A stretch of 64,000 bases of DNA from Istiophorus platypterus (lineage: Eukaryota > Chordata > Actinopteri > Istiophoriformes > Istiophoridae): the NCBI GenBank assembly GCA_016859345.1, contig CM029122.1, positions 9,150,575 through 9,214,574 of the forward strand, in the 5' to 3' direction. The first letter of the stretch is position 1. Each line of letters begins with the position of its first letter. The notes under the pieces were generated by a model, which saw only the letters and a list, made by a program, of their open reading frames with translations, was not told the origin of the DNA and ran no database searches. Positions 61,362-64,000 of this stretch are shown piece after piece. Position numbers and translations under genes: made by a program.

Positions 61362-61663
61362 TTGTTTTCATCATTGAAGAACTACTGGAATTGATATTTG
61401 GAGAGGGGTCATTTTTTAAAAGACCATCTCCTTCTTGTCACATTGATTGACAATAAAGGAACAATAAACAGCACAGAGAGAATTCTACTTGATTAACTGC
61501 CCTTCAAAAGAACTAAACATATGCCATAAATCAGGTTTCCATCTCACAAATTAGGATGATAGCCTTTAAATGCAGGCTTGAAGACCTTCAAGCTCAAACT
61601 ATAACAACATTTGTGCTCATACAGTGAGTCTAAATGGTAGTTAAACTCCCTGATGGTGCAGTG

Positions 61664-62130
61664 GTTAAGGGCAGGGGTCCCAACATGTTTTGTGCTGTGG
61701 TCCATTATATTAACACTTTTTTTGTTGATTAGCTAAGTAGGGGGATGAAATACACATTAGGCTTCCTATTTCCCTAAATCCTTTGTAAAATGTTTGTTTA
61801 CTCATGTTAGCTGTCTAATTAAAACAGCATTATCGCCACAGCACACACAGATCAGTCATCAATTGGGTGATGATAGAATAATTACTTCAATAATCACTTG
61901 CTTCAGTTTAAAATTTAAAGTATCCTGCTGTTGTTAGCATGACAGGGAGAGATGAAGAAGGATGTTTCACAAACAGACTGAGTTCAACAGTCCAAATAGC
62001 CCATAAAGTTACGTAATTATTATTCTGCTTTCTTTTTTGGTCAATCATACTGTGTCCTTGAGGTGATAATAAATTTTCCTCGGCCCAGTAAAGGTTTGCA
62101 GCTTGGTGGCTGTGAACCACTGGTGTAGGA
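61664..62130. mobile_element. hAT-type non-autonomous element (GGGGTCCCAAC type)
   Basis: The left end CAGGGGTCCCAACATG with TTTTGTGCTGTGGTCC and the right end TCGGCCCAGTAAAGGTTTGC, ..GGTGGCTGTGAACCACTG match the two ends of a common vertebrate/fish element with CAGGGGTCCCCAAC... and ...GGTTGGGGACCACTG termini. Body 61672-62122. Flanks GTTAAGGG (61664-61671) and GTGTAGGA (62123-62130) agree at 5 of 8 positions, a possible decayed 8-bp target duplication. There is no transposase. The sequence just before it (TGATGGTGCAGTGGTTAAGG) looks like a fragment of a tRNA-derived head and may be an earlier SINE. Confidence 0.6.
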
Positions 62131-64000
62131 GGTCTGCAAAATTCATCTGAACATAAGTGAGATTTTTAAACATGCTGTATTTTGGATGGGTTTTGACACA
62201 TTCATCATGTAGAGAAATTATTAATTGTAAGGATTAGAAGGATTGGATTGGATCAGAATGAAGGCTATTCTGACTTTTTACTGCATTTTTTAGACTAGCT
62301 ATAGCTTTAATTTAATTTCTGTATAATCCAACCTAATATTCAAAATTAAATATGATGTAGGGTCAGGTTTCTGCCATTATATAGATATGAATGAGCTTTA
62401 CTTTAATTTGGGAACTAGTATTAGTTTAATGTACATTGTGCCCAATAAATAATAAAATAAAAAGTAACTGATAGCTTGCTAGCAAACCTAAAATAACAGC
62501 CATATATGCTGCTTTTTATCACAATGGTGGACATTGGATAGCTATTAAAAAAATGAAACAGTGGAATCTGAGGACACAATGCTGCGAGACAGTGAGGAAA
62601 GAAGACCACGGGATACTTAACAATGGATACTTGAACTCACCGCCACTGGTAGCCTCTCCGACACTATTCCTCTCTCAGGACACAGCAGAGATCCCACACT
62701 GATATTCGTCTAAGTCTTTCTTTCATATTCCTACATCTGTCTCTCTGCCATGAGTTCTTACCTTGAGCACTTTCTCAGAAAACTTCAATTCTCTCTGAAG
62801 CTATACCTTGACAGCTGTTGGATTGGTAAACAAAGTTGGGCCTGTCGAGGTCAATTTCGTGAGCCTGGCTTTTTAATTCAGTCACTTGAAATAGTTACCT
62901 GTCAGCAGTTACAGCGGCTAGACTAAAGCGGTGTTGATATTTCAGCCTGGAATTACTTTACTTGCCAGGCGAAACCCTCCTTTATGTGTAGACGTTTATG
63001 CAGAGCTCTAATGCAACATAGCCAGTGCATTTAAATCGATGAGGGAGGGAGACGGACAAGGAATGGAAAAATAGAGGGAAGCAGATAGAGGTTAAAAAAA
63101 GGTGAAACACATAATATAGAAAGGAGGCAGGCTGGGCAGTGTGTAGTGAGGGAGAGGTGGAGATTAGGGGATTAGGAAATATAATAAATTGAAAGATGGT
63201 GCACAAGCTTGTTTCAGTTTGCTCTAAAACCAGAGTTTTTATTTGCTCCACTGACTTTATATCAGTCTTTTCAAAACAAAACAGAGATAGAGCCTTTGTA
63301 GGATGATAACGCAGAGAGACTGGCGAGAGCACTTATGTTCGAGGGGTATCCTCTATTAAAATCGGGCCGTGAAATTGAAACTTGAATTTATACATGCAAG
63401 CACGTCACTTCAATAACAGCAAGGGCTGCTTTCTATCAATGCTATTTTTAATCTAAGATCATTGTACCCAAATGACACCGTTCCCCCGAGCAAAACAAGT
63501 GCAACAGTCATTTCAGCAAGATGCCAAATATGACATAATTTTACATTCAAGTGACGAAAGCCCTTTAATGGACAACAGTAATTATGACTGTTGTCCATCT
63601 GTAGCAAAGGAGGAAGTAGCGTGCCCTTACTGAACAACAAGTCTAGACAGGGAAGAGGTAGTGGTAGGCGGAAACGCCAGACTTCAACTCAGACAAACCC
63701 CGTTCATTTCCTGTTTCCTACCAACAGTCAACATGGGTTTCTTCTAACCATTACAGAAGTCTTTCCCCAACCGTACCCAAGTAGTTGTTACTGTAACAAA
63801 GATGGCGAAAGCTCTCTAACCTTAAAAAAGTAGTTATTTTAACCCAAACTGGGATCTCGCCTTAACCTTTACTAAGCTATTTTTGTGCTAAACCTATCCA
63901 AATGCTAACCATAGTGGTGTCATACCAGTTTATTTGTGAAACAGTCGTTCTCCAGTGGCATCAGAGCAGAAAAACGTGTGGTGTACTGTATATGTTGTTC
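62131..64000. other. Intron-like non-coding stretch
   Basis: No gene recognised. The block 62790-62990 is of complex composition. A perfect hairpin is present at 63568-63598. Purine-rich sequence (63040-63160) explains the frame at 62982-63332. Confidence 0.5.
63568..63598. other. Perfect 12-bp inverted repeat with 7-nt loop
   Basis: ATGGACAACAGT (63568-63579) and ACTGTTGTCCAT (63587-63598) are exact reverse complements separated by AATTATG. The surrounding sequence from about 63440 is complex, with ACAAAACAAGTGCAACAGTC and GACATAATTTTAC, and is not a recognised repeat. The arms contain ACAAC/GTTGT, and the loop gives TAATTA-like core motifs. Confidence 0.9.

Larger units (their letters stand above)
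59171..61671. other. Intron-like non-coding stretch
   Basis: CpG density drops sharply after about 59170. Candidate regulatory blocks lie at 59460-59580 and 60020-60180, and an AC microsatellite at 61313-61361. No exon with both splice sites and a recognisable peptide was found. Confidence 0.5.

Overview
The window looks like a percomorph (spiny-rayed) teleost fish chromosome segment. Three things point that way. Dinucleotide and tetranucleotide microsatellites are dense. Several decayed transposable elements are of kinds widespread in fish (Tc1, hAT-type elements, an L2/Maui-like LINE, a tRNA-derived SINE). There is no compact protein-coding organisation on either strand. All family names rest on recognising sequence by eye; no database search was possible.

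No complete protein-coding gene could be supported. From 1 to about 56 kb the DNA is non-coding, either intergenic or a very long intron. Its open frames are short, show no recognisable domains and often arise from simple repeats. It holds a foldback element (2.45-2.94 kb), a degenerate 22-bp-period repeat (6.9-7.1 kb), a dead Tc1 transposase on the minus strand (9.5-10.3 kb), a LINE 3' end (22.1-22.5 kb), a 1.0-kb hAT-like element with matching ends and a likely target duplication (24.0-25.0 kb), two copies of one dispersed repeat (25.9-26.1 and 27.4-27.7 kb), a SINE (42.2-42.4 kb), the 5' part of a second Tc1 element (47.9-48.4 kb), an L2-like LINE nested inside an older hAT-type element (50.15-53.13 kb), and another dispersed repeat (54.4-54.55 kb). 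Several AT-rich blocks with homeodomain, POU or CCAAT-like motifs resemble conserved non-coding elements. That is inference only.

From about 56.0 to 59.2 kb the character changes: CpG density rises, CCAAT boxes appear, and plausible plus-strand splice signals occur (donors near 56.45, 56.93, 58.48, 58.82 and 59.10 kb, and a strong acceptor at 56.67 kb). The best reading is the promoter and non-coding 5' exon cluster of a plus-strand gene whose coding exons lie beyond 64 kb. The gene could not be identified. From 59.2 to 64 kb the DNA is intron-like, with another hAT-type element (61.67-62.12 kb) and a perfect 12-bp hairpin near the right edge (63.57 kb).

I found no sign of a novel multi-gene system. 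The observations most worth checking are the nested L2-in-hAT insertion with its 7/8 target duplication, the hAT-like element at 24 kb, a pair of diverged repeat copies at 15.2 and 15.5 kb whose differences fall mainly at CpG sites, and the promoter/exon cluster.
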